Source: a virus
IMG/VR virus record: IMGVR_UViG_3300036859_000405
Location: 1-48,670 of that record
Strand: one strand, 5' to 3'
DNA: 48,670 nt
Position numbers and translations under genes: made by a program. The notes under the pieces are model-generated. The model was not told the DNA's origin and made no database searches. It saw nothing but the letters and a program-made list of their open reading frames with translations. Positions 17,101 through 24,548 of this stretch are shown in pieces; the first letter of the stretch is position 1, and each line of letters opens with the position of its first letter.

Positions 17101-17700
17101 ACTCAGCGTGCCTGGGGCATAGGTGGTCTCCGCGCCGAGACTGGTCTCCGTTGTCGGGGGATTGCTGGTGCCAAACCGAATCACGTAGCTCGTGGCATTG
17201 TCCGCCGTCCATGACAGCGTCGGGACAATACTGAGATCCGTCGCGCCGCTGGCCGGAAAACTCGTCGCGAGATTGGAGGGCGCCGATCCCGAGACCGCAA
17301 TCGTGGTGAAACTCTGCACGCTCGAACAGGTCGTGCTGATCGCGTTGATCCCACACGCGATCCAGTAATAGGTTGTCGAATTCAGCAACGTCGGTGGCGT
17401 GTAAGCCGGGATGGCTAACACGATCTGCTCCGTGGGAGGATTGACGGTCCCGAATTGAATGGAATAACTGGAGGCCGCCGCCGACAGAAACGTCAGGGTC
17501 GGCGTGATGCTGACATCTGTCGAACCCGTCGCCGGGTCCATATCGGTGATCGGTCCCGGAGAGGGAGGTTCGCCACCAGCCCCAATCGCGGCCCCAGCGG
17601 GGAGCCCCGTCCCTAAACGCCCCGTTGCGGCTTGCGCGCTGAGACGTGCTGGGACCAACAGCACCGAACCCACACAGAGAAGGACCAACAGGGTGGGCAT
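14173..17700 (-). CDS. Secreted heparinase II/III-like polysaccharide lyase with two FN3-like domains
   Basis: A 1175-residue protein, the largest in the genome. Residues 1-23 are a Sec signal peptide ending ARLSAQA. Two FN3-like beta domains follow at about 50-137 and 140-228, each ending in SF-TT. From about 235 to 600 lies an alpha-helical region with YDWVRDSLTTAERE and HADAQDLWNDSFAYYDAYV, like the (alpha/alpha) toroid of heparinase and alginate lyases. From about 600 a beta-rich part contains FFNHADIGWGFDHAVHQMND near 850-870, like the C-terminal heparinase II/III sandwich with conserved histidines. Likely role: cleavage of an acidic polysaccharide in capsule or biofilm. The fold call needs a profile search. 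Confidence 0.7.
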   Translation of the reverse strand: MPTLLVLLCVGSVLLVPARLSAQAATGRLGTGLPAGAAIGAGGEPPSPGPITDMDPATGSTDVSITPTLTFLSAAASSYSIQFGTVNPPTEQIVLAIPAYTPPTLLNSTTYYWIACGINAISTTCSSVQSFTTIAVSGSAPSNLATSFPASGATDLSIVPTLSWTADNATSYVIRFGTSNPPTTETSLGAETTYAPGTLSYSTIYYWRILATNQFGTTTGDVWSFTTRADPGSTSFCARPCFRLFLTSAKVTELQTRRTANTAAWQAMTTYANTYIPDTITPKTTLSSSITAAQGVGSTFTVTDGSVFPSSGNFQVRIELEFFTVSRSVNTLTIVSRANIIYQYSMGAMAHASGVDIWRHVTLSGYCGYGAPILGMMMAAGESGLTTKARACFGQLVATYAGESVGSKYGYNAFRAAWFWIAVAYDWVRDSLTTAERELYAPVLQGAARFSIDNPKFCFGSCPPRQGQWEGSVTANIGGSQVRLGLAAGAAIAGDHADAQDLWNDSFAYYDAYVIPAMATGSFSGGISAEGSAYGQDNWHQVPEMLDIVASAIGSDEWARVAGWPTSFAKAVIYGIVPGAGRRSTSYVTTGTTTTGSTTITAGNATALEAGDYITLWLSGNYSWGDWGPLTTDATTPTDVLPTGYTPAATDVGGYLRFAPLAGGDGFDVGEYRVESIVSGKWRLNAAPAAVNKTTKWWKAPVFEYNTVVMSKSGNDLTVRDPAPWYANNGQIHRVTGMFTHGDVETYTNHMDFPFHDGNAGSGLSAVLNQLRTTDPTYAGYLKYIIDNALAASDQQALVWRFLYYDASVTAVDPAGASLPTIRATANSTATSLVVGRSDWTATATYSYFFNHADIGWGFDHAVHQMNDFGISRKRVWLSRGLHGYGATGLHYPPPHLNDCANNYGSAPYVGWRYNNTIAMNGCGTAIFSGINTAGPGTMTRQDVQTTHGYARGNAGDAYNWTGHTNPNVFQRDWLYVKPDLWAVMDYVTYQAASVSPTTWYFHHTGNPSESSQRITSTYSTQKLVQDVLLPTGAIFTEINHQDEDIFLRGYRMEVTSGVSTATEYLCSSFQAMDSGDTPAAVTTLTSTNACVFQVAAIASNPSCTATCVIGFVKGSTPTLTIEYTYTGTPTTHFLYGFAPSTDYHITRAGSTVTVIAATGLGDTTSSATGRLAVP

Positions 17701-17702
17701 CG

Positions 17703-18620
17703 CTACTTGTAGTACGCGTTAGCCACGATGTCATTGGCGCCAGGCGCGCCGGTATCCGCATCGGCCACACCCGTCGTCGCGCCAAAGCAGATCCCGGTGG
17801 TGAATTCAATCCCATGGCCACCGGCCGTGAAATGCCCCGCGATGTCATCGGAGGCGTTCCCTGGAATGCCGATCGTAATGACGGGCGTGCCGGTCCCCAT
17901 CGTGCAACTAGTCGCGTTATAAATTTTAACGAACCGCGTGGCCGTCGCCGTATTCGTGACCCACAAGCTATAGAGTTGGCCGGCGGACGCTTTGATCACC
18001 TCGCCGGTGCCTTCATCCAGATCAAGCGAGCGGTAGATCGCCAAGCCGCCAGCCGTATGCGGATACACGGCGGTGATGACTTTCCGATCCAGCGTCATCC
18101 GCGCGCCCCCGACATCGCCCTCATTCACCGAATCGGTGGCCGTTTCATCCGCAAACAAGCCCATCACCGAGACCCCAAAATTCGCGGCCGTCACGTCATC
18201 GTCATCATCCCGCTCTGACCCGAGCGGCCGCACCCACTGTGCCCCGTCCCAGGAATAATTCAGCCCGATGGTGAGCGCTGCATTGGCTTGCGCGCCCGCC
18301 ACGACGCCATCATCAGTATCGGTCGCCGACCCGGCTCCGTTGGTCGCGATGTTGATGCACAAGTTGCCATTGGCATCAAACTGGAAGACGTTGTAATCGT
18401 TGGCCGATCCCGATAAGGCGGTTCCACATGCGGCGGTGCGCACGCCGGCCACCGCCACAATCGGATCCCCCGAGGTGTGGACGCCATCTTCGTCGGCATT
18501 CCCCACCTTCATCCCAAAGGTCCCATTGCCAAACTGCATCGCCTGCGCAATCAAATCGGCCGAGGCGAGCCCGAGCCCCAGACCCACTAACAACGCTAAA
18601 CCGGATCGGAGGACTCGCAT
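17703..18620 (-). CDS. Virion-type beta protein with Sec signal peptide
   Basis: A 305-residue protein. The C-terminal third (AIYRSLDLDEGTGEVIKASA, then TRFVKIYNATSC and GAPGANDIVANAYYK) matches a beta domain that recurs in many phage structural regions. Here it is preceded by a clear Sec signal peptide (MRVLRSGLALLVGLGLGLAS). ATG 18620 is preferred over the upstream in-frame start because a GGGATGG site precedes it and it follows the previous stop directly. Residues 40-180 are acidic and Gly-rich with DDDDD near 150. A signal peptide on this family is odd, so the protein may be displayed on the cell surface instead of the virion. Confidence 0.65.
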   Translation of the reverse strand: MRVLRSGLALLVGLGLGLASADLIAQAMQFGNGTFGMKVGNADEDGVHTSGDPIVAVAGVRTAACGTALSGSANDYNVFQFDANGNLCINIATNGAGSATDTDDGVVAGAQANAALTIGLNYSWDGAQWVRPLGSERDDDDDVTAANFGVSVMGLFADETATDSVNEGDVGGARMTLDRKVITAVYPHTAGGLAIYRSLDLDEGTGEVIKASAGQLYSLWVTNTATATRFVKIYNATSCTMGTGTPVITIGIPGNASDDIAGHFTAGGHGIEFTTGICFGATTGVADADTGAPGANDIVANAYYK

Positions 18621-18622
18621 GA

Positions 18623-19069
18623 TTACCATCCCATGGCCTTCCCCCACCGTCGGAGTTCTTGCACCGCGTTCGTCCGATAATGTTCCCGAAACCGCAGCGA
18701 TTCATTCAACCGTGCCGTCAAATTCCCGCAGCCCGTCAACCCGAGCAACGTATTGACCGGCTCCGGTTCAAAGGGTTCTTTCTCGACCTCGACTCGGCCG
18801 CACATGAACGTACGACAGACCAAGGGTCTGGAGGCCCACACGCTACAGGCAGTATCCTGGAGCAGCGGACATGGCGCGGCCTGTAGTCGGACGAAGCGCG
18901 GGTCCGCATCGGGCGTCCACGAGAGATCAACGGAGGTGGGAGCCGTGTTCTCAATCGCGGTACGTTCCGCCTGCGTCATCCGCACTTCGCCGACCTGTCT
19001 GCAACAATCCCCCGACCGTGCACACGTCCAGGGCGTTGCAATTGCGCGCCTAGTTGACACGGCCCGCAC
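18623..19069 (-). CDS. YkgJ-like cysteine-cluster protein
   Basis: A 148-residue protein with the cysteine pattern of the YkgJ family (PF03692), which binds a metal, thought to be zinc or an Fe-S cluster. CARSGDCCR is at about residues 16-24, CPLLQDTAC at about 67-75, then CRTFMC near 85-90. YkgJ-like proteins are occasional in phages; their role is unknown. GTG 19060 is an alternative start three codons in. The gene overlaps its upstream neighbour and ends three bases before the next start. It sits between structural genes, so it might process or modify virion proteins, but nothing shows this directly. Confidence 0.75.
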   Translation of the reverse strand: MRAVSTRRAIATPWTCARSGDCCRQVGEVRMTQAERTAIENTAPTSVDLSWTPDADPRFVRLQAAPCPLLQDTACSVWASRPLVCRTFMCGRVEVEKEPFEPEPVNTLLGLTGCGNLTARLNESLRFREHYRTNAVQELRRWGKAMGW

Positions 19070-19661
19070 CCACCGACGCCGCGGCGAGTTCCGCTTTCAA
19101 CCGCGCGAGTTCCGCCGTCAGCTCCGCCACGGTCGGAATCCGCTCCCCCAAGGCTTGCTGCATGTACGCGGTCATCGAATTGTGGTTATGCCGATGCTCG
19201 TCTTTGCACTGGAACCACACCGCGAGTTCTTCAATCTCCAACCGATCATTGCGTTTGGCGCGGACGGTAAACGGAATCACGACGCCGTCGGTTTTCATCA
19301 CGCGATAGTCGCCCGGCTCGAGCTTGTTCAAGAGTTCGATTTCGAGCGGGGTCAACGTCTCGGGCGTGAGTTCGCGATTGACCCAAAACATCTTGCATTT
19401 CAACGCGGGTTTGGGCCGGAGCAGATCGCCTTCGGGATAGCTATACACGCTGATGCCGGGACTCTGCTTGTTCTCCGGCATCTCCCGCTTCAGCCGTTCC
19501 TGTTCCAGCAAGAGCCGTTCGGCTTCAATCGCCGCCCGCTCGGCATCCGCCGGGGCGGAGGTTTTCATCGTCTCGAGCAACGCCTTGAACGCGGCGAGAA
19601 AATCGCTCTGCGTTACCGGCGGGTCTTTGGGTTGATAATCTTTCGGATCCACAAGCGCCAT
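19050..19661 (-). CDS. Phage protein with coiled-coil ends
   Basis: A 203-residue protein. Residues 20-62 are a charged helix (AERAAIEAERLLLEQERLKR), the middle is beta-rich (residues 70-160) and residues 170-197 are another Glu/Leu/Ala helix. The centre includes YPEGDLLRPKPALKCKMFWV and FQCKDEHRHNHNSMTAYMQQ, which I recall from phage structural regions without a named family. It probably has a virion or assembly role. It overlaps the YkgJ-like gene by 20 bases. Confidence 0.6.
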   Translation of the reverse strand: MALVDPKDYQPKDPPVTQSDFLAAFKALLETMKTSAPADAERAAIEAERLLLEQERLKREMPENKQSPGISVYSYPEGDLLRPKPALKCKMFWVNRELTPETLTPLEIELLNKLEPGDYRVMKTDGVVIPFTVRAKRNDRLEIEELAVWFQCKDEHRHNHNSMTAYMQQALGERIPTVAELTAELARLKAELAAASVGAGRVN

Positions 19662-19675
19662 GAACTCATCCTTTC

Positions 19676-19933
19676 CTAGCCGACGTTTTCATCCGTCGGA
19701 TCGACCGCCGCGGTCATGTTTTCCGGACCCGGGGCGGTGTTACTGACACTGGTGCCCGCCGCATCAAGGTTGGTGATGTGGCGTTCGTTATTTGACGTGG
19801 AGTTGACATACCCCCCGCCGTAGACTTCCTGATTGCTCGCGGTGTCGCCGGCGATGGTCAGCTCACGCCCCGTGGCCGAGCCCGCCGCAATGTTGTCATA
19901 CGCCGTCCGACGCGCGCGCACTGTCACTGCCAT
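19676..19933 (-). CDS. Small late protein, polar
   Basis: An 85-residue polar protein rich in Ser, Thr, Asn and Gly, with a TVRARRTAYDNIAAGSA start. ATG 19933 was chosen because a strong GAAGGAGAAGG ribosome site precedes it; the upstream extension lacks one. No domain is recognised. Its strong translation signal suggests an abundant protein, perhaps a minor capsid or decoration component. Confidence 0.6.
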   Translation of the reverse strand: MAVTVRARRTAYDNIAAGSATGRELTIAGDTASNQEVYGGGYVNSTSNNERHITNLDAAGTSVSNTAPGPENMTAAVDPTDENVG

Positions 19934-20744
19934 AGGCCTTCTCCTTCTCACACACCACAGCGTAGTGATATCCGTAACGCATCCGAGCCCGGAGTCGCCA
20001 GCCGGCGAGTTTCACCGCCTGATCGAAACTGGGCGCACTCCAATACCCGGGATGATCGAGTTTCCAGTCGTAGCTCGCGGTATGTCGACCGATCGCCCAC
20101 AACCGCGCATCCACCACGTCTAGATACGCCCAGCCGCCCGGCACCGTGATCGATCGCAGCCACCGCAACACCCCCAGCGGATCGCGGAGGTGATCCATGG
20201 TCTGCGTACACACGATCAGATCTTGCGTGGGCACGGCGGGATACGCTTCAATCGGCGCGCAGATCGTCGCGAAGCCCCGCGCCGCGGCGAGGGCGAGTTC
20301 GGCAGCGTGCGGATCGATGACGGTCATGGTCGTCACCGGCCAAACGGCACAGATCCCCTCGGTGACCGCCCCGTGACTCCCGCCCACATCACACGCGGCC
20401 TTCAGAGGATAGGGGACGGTGCGTTGCGTAATCGCCACGTTGTGGCCAATCCACTGCCCCCGCTTTTGGCCACCCATCGAACACCGCCCATTGCCGACCG
20501 CTTGGACTAAAGGCCGATAGGCATGGTTGTAAAACGCGGTGTACCCATCCGCCGAGAGCTGTGGGTTGAGATACGCAAAGCCGCACCGACACACGCTGGT
20601 CCCCACCTGATACCCATACCGATCCCGCGCGGGGATGCTCGGATTCGGCTGCGCACACACCGGACACTGGAGGATCGGCACCTGCGGATACGCTGCGTAG
20701 TCAAAGGCGGGCGCGACCCGGTCCACGACCGTCGCCGTGCTCAT
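19896..20744 (-). CDS. Class I SAM methyltransferase with N-terminal zinc-binding motif
   Basis: A 282-residue enzyme. The N-terminal CPVC (about 27-30) and CRC (about 52-54) resemble the zinc-binding module of sugar C-methyltransferases. The SAM-binding loop is ACDVGGSHGAVTEGI near 115-129, followed by TVIDPHAAELALAAARGFAT and a QTMDHLRDPLGVLRWL helix, as in Methyltransf_23-like enzymes. Substrate is unknown; the zinc module and the neighbouring glycosyltransferase-like gene suggest a nucleotide sugar or glycan. It overlaps that gene by four bases (ATGA). Confidence 0.8.
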   Translation of the reverse strand: MSTATVVDRVAPAFDYAAYPQVPILQCPVCAQPNPSIPARDRYGYQVGTSVCRCGFAYLNPQLSADGYTAFYNHAYRPLVQAVGNGRCSMGGQKRGQWIGHNVAITQRTVPYPLKAACDVGGSHGAVTEGICAVWPVTTMTVIDPHAAELALAAARGFATICAPIEAYPAVPTQDLIVCTQTMDHLRDPLGVLRWLRSITVPGGWAYLDVVDARLWAIGRHTASYDWKLDHPGYWSAPSFDQAVKLAGWRLRARMRYGYHYAVVCEKEKAYGSDSARASDGV

Positions 20745-21607
20745 ACGGCCCCCGCCTGTTTCGCCGCGAGCAGCGCCTCGGCCACCGCATGAATCGGCAA
20801 CGCGTCCCGGCGTTCCAGGGCGGGCGGCACCCCAATATCCCGCAGCGGCGGCGCATCGGGCGCATCGGCTGGCGTCAAGACCAGCACCTTTTTCCCGCTC
20901 TGGACCACAATCTTTTCGGACGGCCCGATCCCATAACTTTTGTCGCGCTTGCCCCCCGGATGACTTTCATAGCCGTAGAGCAAGGCTGGCCGATTCAACA
21001 AATCGCACCCGGGCGGGAGCACGATCTGGACGCCGCGCCCCTCGGCCACCCCCAGCCAGTATTCACAACACCCCCGTTGGCGGAAATATTCAGCATCCCC
21101 GGTGTAATCGGCCCCGTAGATCCCAATGTGGGTCACACCTTCCATGAGCGCGAGCGCAATCATGTAGGCGACCGTATTGGTCATGTAGCCGCGGGGAAAT
21201 TCGGTGATCATCGTTCCGAAGGGATACTTGATACTTGCCGGCACATCCGGATAGCGCTCCTGCATCATGATCGGGATGTGGCTTTGCTGCAGCCACCGAT
21301 GGTAGGACGTGTCCCACCACTTCTTCGTCGCGCTCCGCCACAGGTCGGGCGGGTGTAAATCAAAGAGCAAATCCGGTTCACGCTGACAGTGCATCCGACA
21401 CGAGGCATGCGCCCAGAGCTCCCACGTCGGATCGCGCCAGGGCGCGTACTGAATCGTTTGACAGCCCCCCAGGAGGCCGATTTTGCGCAAGCGGCCCAAG
21501 CCGGCCAAGAGAGGCCGACGGGGCACCGGTGCGCGCCATTGCTTGTGTGACTCATCGGCGAGTTTGTGCGGCCGTTGGGCCTTCACCTGAATCGGACGTG
21601 TCCCCAC
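20741..21607 (-). CDS. Putative glycosyltransferase-like (MAF/DUF115 or GT42-related) protein
   Basis: A 288-residue protein. A TNTVAYMIALALMEGVTHIG segment and the following YGADY acidic motif, with CCEYWLGVAEGRGVQI, resemble the core shared by DUF115/MptE-like and MAF proteins and by GT42 sialyltransferases, which use CMP-nonulosonates. A family of this shape is common in phage structural regions and has no proven activity. GTG 21607 is preferred over TTG 21625 because a GGAGGGGA site stands at good spacing. Position next to a methyltransferase and the presence of a NeuABC cassette make a sugar-transfer role attractive but unproven. Confidence 0.5.
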   Translation of the reverse strand: MGTRPIQVKAQRPHKLADESHKQWRAPVPRRPLLAGLGRLRKIGLLGGCQTIQYAPWRDPTWELWAHASCRMHCQREPDLLFDLHPPDLWRSATKKWWDTSYHRWLQQSHIPIMMQERYPDVPASIKYPFGTMITEFPRGYMTNTVAYMIALALMEGVTHIGIYGADYTGDAEYFRQRGCCEYWLGVAEGRGVQIVLPPGCDLLNRPALLYGYESHPGGKRDKSYGIGPSEKIVVQSGKKVLVLTPADAPDAPPLRDIGVPPALERRDALPIHAVAEALLAAKQAGAV

Positions 21608-21629
21608 CCGCTCCCCTCCCGACAACGGA

Positions 21630-21654
21630 GGAGGAGCGCACCCCGCGCTCCCCC
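21630..21654 (-). terminator. GC-rich hairpin between capsid-region genes
   Basis: A 10-base stem with one G-T wobble and a five-base GGGGT loop on the minus strand (arms at 21645-21654 and 21630-21639), following the 21669 stop codon. It lacks a T-run, so it is more likely an mRNA-stabilising or attenuating structure than a strong intrinsic terminator. Just before it the stop is followed by two further in-frame TAG codons. Confidence 0.45.
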
Positions 21655-21668
21655 TCCCACGACTACGA

Positions 21669-22307
21669 CTACGACTGCGACGTATTCAGATCCACCGCAA
21701 CGCCCGTCACATACGGATAATTCATGAACACCGCATGGGTGTTCCCGATATGGGAGGTCGTGGCGGGTTGCGCCGAGTTCGGCCCCGAGGCGTTCGAGGT
21801 CGAAACGGCCGAGTTCTCCGGCGTGGACGTGTGATCCGACTGCGACAGGATCGCCAGCCACATCCCGTAGATGTAGTTCTGCGCGATCGTGGTGGTCGGC
21901 AGGATCAAGGACAAGGTCCCCGAGGGCGTCCCGACGGAGGTTTGCGGAATCAGGCCGTACGCCACGGTCTGATCCGACGCCGTACCGTCACTGGCTTCCC
22001 CGGTCTGTACGGCGTTGTGCAGGCCATAGACCTGCACCCAGCCGCCATTGACCGAGGTCGCGTCCGTCATCGCCACGCCCACCCGTTCGGGGAGGAGGGC
22101 GGTGCCGAGCAGCGGATGCGCGCGGTAGATGTTGGAAATCCCCACGAGCACGCCCGGAAACACGGCGGCATCGAAATGCACGAACAGATACTCGTTCCCG
22201 TCGGTGTCCCGGGCTTTGTCGCCGGGCTTGTGCGGAAACGGGGTGGTGTAGACCTGCGAGGTCGGGCCCGCAGCCGCGATTGCGCCAGGGCCAACTAGCT
22301 GTGGCAT
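21669..22307 (-). CDS. Probable capsid decoration or head protein
   Basis: A 212-residue beta-rich protein starting 12 bases after the major capsid stop in transcription order, with a GGGAGG ribosome site. Segments such as ARDTDGNEYLFVHFDAAVFP and NGGWVQVYGLHNA show alternating strands; the C-terminus is rich in Ser/Thr/Asn. No named family is recognised. Position straight upstream of, and size similar to, head decoration or stabilising proteins make that the leading guess. Confidence 0.6.
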   Translation of the reverse strand: MPQLVGPGAIAAAGPTSQVYTTPFPHKPGDKARDTDGNEYLFVHFDAAVFPGVLVGISNIYRAHPLLGTALLPERVGVAMTDATSVNGGWVQVYGLHNAVQTGEASDGTASDQTVAYGLIPQTSVGTPSGTLSLILPTTTIAQNYIYGMWLAILSQSDHTSTPENSAVSTSNASGPNSAQPATTSHIGNTHAVFMNYPYVTGVAVDLNTSQS

Positions 22308-22319
22308 GGAGAGCCTCCC

Positions 22320-23288
22320 TTACGTAATCGCCGTCACGCATCCGAGCATCCTCAGATTCGTGGCGATCAGGTTGGCGATGGCGTGAACCTTGAACACCTT
22401 CGCGGTTTGATTGGCGGGTTCCACCGACGGATGCGCCTTGTACCAGTGACCCTTGGCATAGGCGAGCTTCAGGAACTTCGGATTGCAGAAGTACATGATC
22501 CCCGTCGGACAGTCGTTGTCATAACTGAGCATCATCCCTTTGAATTTCAGCGTCTCGTTCTTGAACCCGCCTTCGCCCGAAGACTTGTCGGTGAACCGCT
22601 CGTTGGCGAGCAAGAGCCCCTCAAAGCCTTCAAACACGGTGCGGGTTGTGGCGCCGAATTTGGGATGCTGCCCGGCATAACCGTTGGAACAGAGGTTGTA
22701 GATGCTCCGCATGGTAGCGCGCAGGTTGTCGAAGGCCGAGGTGGTCTTCGCGCCCGAGGTCTGCTGACTGCGCCAGAAGGAGAAGTTGGCGCTGTTGATC
22801 CCGCCCCGCGTCCCCGTGGTGGGATCGGTGGCGATGATGTGCCGAAGACCGCCGATTTCCTTGTTGGTCGATCCGGTGCCATCCGAAAACAGCGCCGTGT
22901 TGATCGTCGAATCCAGCGAGGAGCGGAGGTTTTTCAGTTTGCCATCGAGCAGATCGAATTTCTTCGCGCTGCCCTGATTAATGGCTGATTCCAGTTCAGA
23001 CTGCACGACCGTGCCGGCAATTTCCTTCCAGGAAAATTCGGCGCGATCGAACACATCCTGCCGGGTCGTGCTGATCGTTTCGAGATCGGAGTACCATGCA
23101 ACGGTTTGGTTGGTCGCATACTCCAGGCTCGCCGTGATGACGTCGCCGCCATCCACGGACATGAAGCCGTCGCCGTCTTTGAGGCGATTCAATAACCAGT
23201 AATCCTCGAAGATGTTGTCTTCGGGCTTGTCATTGACGAGCGCGTTCCAACTGGCCGCTATCGTGACTCCATCATTGGGAGCGGGCAT
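22320..23288 (-). CDS. Major capsid protein (HK97-fold type)
   Basis: A 322-residue protein in the usual capsid position after scaffold. The core ITASLEYATNQTVAWYSDLE, then RQDVFDRAEFSWKEIAGTVV, is the E-loop/P-domain pattern of phage capsid proteins that are not cleaved. LSYDNDCPTGIMYFCNPKFL near 265-285 is the typical A-domain strand before the C-terminal end. It has no N-terminal delta domain; a separate scaffold gene lies upstream. It forms the icosahedral shell. Confidence 0.85.
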   Translation of the reverse strand: MPAPNDGVTIAASWNALVNDKPEDNIFEDYWLLNRLKDGDGFMSVDGGDVITASLEYATNQTVAWYSDLETISTTRQDVFDRAEFSWKEIAGTVVQSELESAINQGSAKKFDLLDGKLKNLRSSLDSTINTALFSDGTGSTNKEIGGLRHIIATDPTTGTRGGINSANFSFWRSQQTSGAKTTSAFDNLRATMRSIYNLCSNGYAGQHPKFGATTRTVFEGFEGLLLANERFTDKSSGEGGFKNETLKFKGMMLSYDNDCPTGIMYFCNPKFLKLAYAKGHWYKAHPSVEPANQTAKVFKVHAIANLIATNLRMLGCVTAIT

Positions 23289-23303
23289 GTTAGAAACTCA
23301 CTT

Positions 23304-24245
23304 TCATCGGTTGGCCATCGCGTCCGCTTCCTCCGGATGCGTCTCGTAGTAGGCGTGCGCTTCCGCGAAGTTTTTAAACTTCGGTTTCGCACTCCCACTC
23401 GGCGCTCCGGGATGCACGGTTTGCGCGGTGGCTTTCTGTTGAAGGTCGGACAGCACCTTCCCTTGCGATTTCTGATCAAGCCCCGGCAAGATCACCCGAT
23501 GCAACACGTCGAGATAGGCGTCTTGGAGCGACAGGGCTTTGTTCGCTTTGTAGACTTTCAGGATCTCGGCTTTGTGCTCGGTGAATCCGTGCCAGGTCTG
23601 CGCGGTTTTCAACGCCGCATCCGCTTTGGCTTGCAACGCGGCCTGCTGGTCTTTCTGCTGACGGGATTGCAAATCCTGCCGCAGCGGGTCGAGTTCTTTG
23701 CCGAAGCGTTCGGTCAGCTTTTGCTCGAGCAGTTGTTCGATTTGGGCATCGGTGAACGTGCGGGCCACAATCTCGCCCTTGTCGTTCATGACTGGGATGC
23801 CCGCTTCGATTTTCTCGGCGGGCTGCTGCGATCGGAGGCTGGAGAGCATCCGCCCCAGACGTGATTTCACGCTCTGGCCGTGAACCGGATGCTGGAGCGA
23901 CTCTTGAAGAATCGTTTCGATGAACTCCCCCGCATCGCCGGTGTACCGGCCATACCAGTTCGCCATCTGCTCCAACTGATCGCGCTGCACGCTTTCGGCC
24001 CAGCCGTGCTGCTCGCGATACGCGTCCAAGTCGCTCTTGAATTTGTCGCGTTCCTTGTAGACGCCTTCCAAGATCGCCTTGTGCCGTTCGAAGGGCAGGG
24101 GGCCGGTGCTGTCGGTGATCGGATTCGGAGCTGTCCCCTGTGTCGCCGGGGTCGCGCTCGCAGACGAATCCGCCGTGACGGCGGGCGTAGCCGTCGCAGT
24201 CGAGCTTGAGCTCGCTACTGTGTCGCCGCTGACTACCTGATCCAT
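23304..24245 (-). CDS. Capsid scaffold protein
   Basis: A 313-residue highly charged helical protein. The N-terminal 60 residues are Ser/Thr/Ala-rich and disordered, followed by helices rich in Lys, Glu and Gln (FERHKAILEGVYKERDKFKS and LQSRQQKDQQAALQAKADAA). The C-terminus is basic (PKFKNFAEAHAYYETHPEEA), as in scaffolds that dock on the capsid. ATG 24245 was chosen because AAAGGA precedes it; the upstream extension is not needed. It is encoded directly before the major capsid gene. Confidence 0.8.
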   Translation of the reverse strand: MDQVVSGDTVASSSSTATATPAVTADSSASATPATQGTAPNPITDSTGPLPFERHKAILEGVYKERDKFKSDLDAYREQHGWAESVQRDQLEQMANWYGRYTGDAGEFIETILQESLQHPVHGQSVKSRLGRMLSSLRSQQPAEKIEAGIPVMNDKGEIVARTFTDAQIEQLLEQKLTERFGKELDPLRQDLQSRQQKDQQAALQAKADAALKTAQTWHGFTEHKAEILKVYKANKALSLQDAYLDVLHRVILPGLDQKSQGKVLSDLQQKATAQTVHPGAPSGSAKPKFKNFAEAHAYYETHPEEADAMANR

Positions 24246-24296
24246 GCGATCCTTTCCCCGCGCTGTCGCTGGCGGGTCCGCGAAAATCGGGACCAC

Positions 24297-24346
24297 AAAA
24301 AAGGGACGTGGTGCTGACCTATGTGCGGTCAGCAGTCACGTCCCTT
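24297..24346 (-). terminator. Rho-independent terminator or attenuator before the scaffold gene
   Basis: On the minus strand a long, nearly perfect hairpin (arms 24327-24346 and 24301-24319, about 18 pairs, with a 2:1 internal bulge) is followed at once by six T residues (24302-24297). It is the clearest intrinsic terminator in the window. It lies between the zinc-ribbon gene upstream and the scaffold/capsid genes downstream, with only about 50 bases before the scaffold start and no promoter seen there. It could reduce read-through from the portal transcript, or be an RNA processing site. Confidence 0.85.
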
Positions 24347-24370
24347 GTCGTGTCCCTTTGTCGTCTCGCG

Positions 24371-24386
24371 CCCGAAAGGGTTCGGG
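24371..24386. other. Small hairpin upstream of the terminator
   Basis: A perfect six-base inverted repeat (CCCGAA / TTCGGG) with an AGGG loop, in the 174-base non-coding gap 24249-24422 between the zinc-ribbon and scaffold genes. With the terminator next to it, this gap is highly structured in RNA. Confidence 0.5.
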
Positions 24387-24422
24387 TGTTCGGGCTGCAG
24401 GCCCTAGCGAGCCGTCAAACTG

Positions 24423-24548
24423 TTACGGTCTTGGGGCTTTCTCCTTCACGGGCGGCGCGATTGGCCCGCCACATTGCACACACACCTCCACGCCACTCGG
24501 GCGCGCAATCACCAACGGTTCGCGACAGGTGCAATAGTTACTTGCCAC
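24423..24548 (-). CDS. Small zinc-ribbon protein
   Basis: A 41-residue protein with a CTC knuckle at residues 6-8 and CVQC at about 24-27, a compact zinc ribbon, followed by a Pro/Lys-rich tail. The start is GTG 24548; an in-frame stop just upstream excludes a longer form. It overlaps the upstream gene by 11 bases. Together with the two genes at 24704 and 24925 it forms a group of small zinc-binding proteins between portal and scaffold. Function is unknown. Confidence 0.65.
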   Translation of the reverse strand: MASNYCTCREPLVIARPSGVEVCVQCGGPIAPPVKEKAPRP

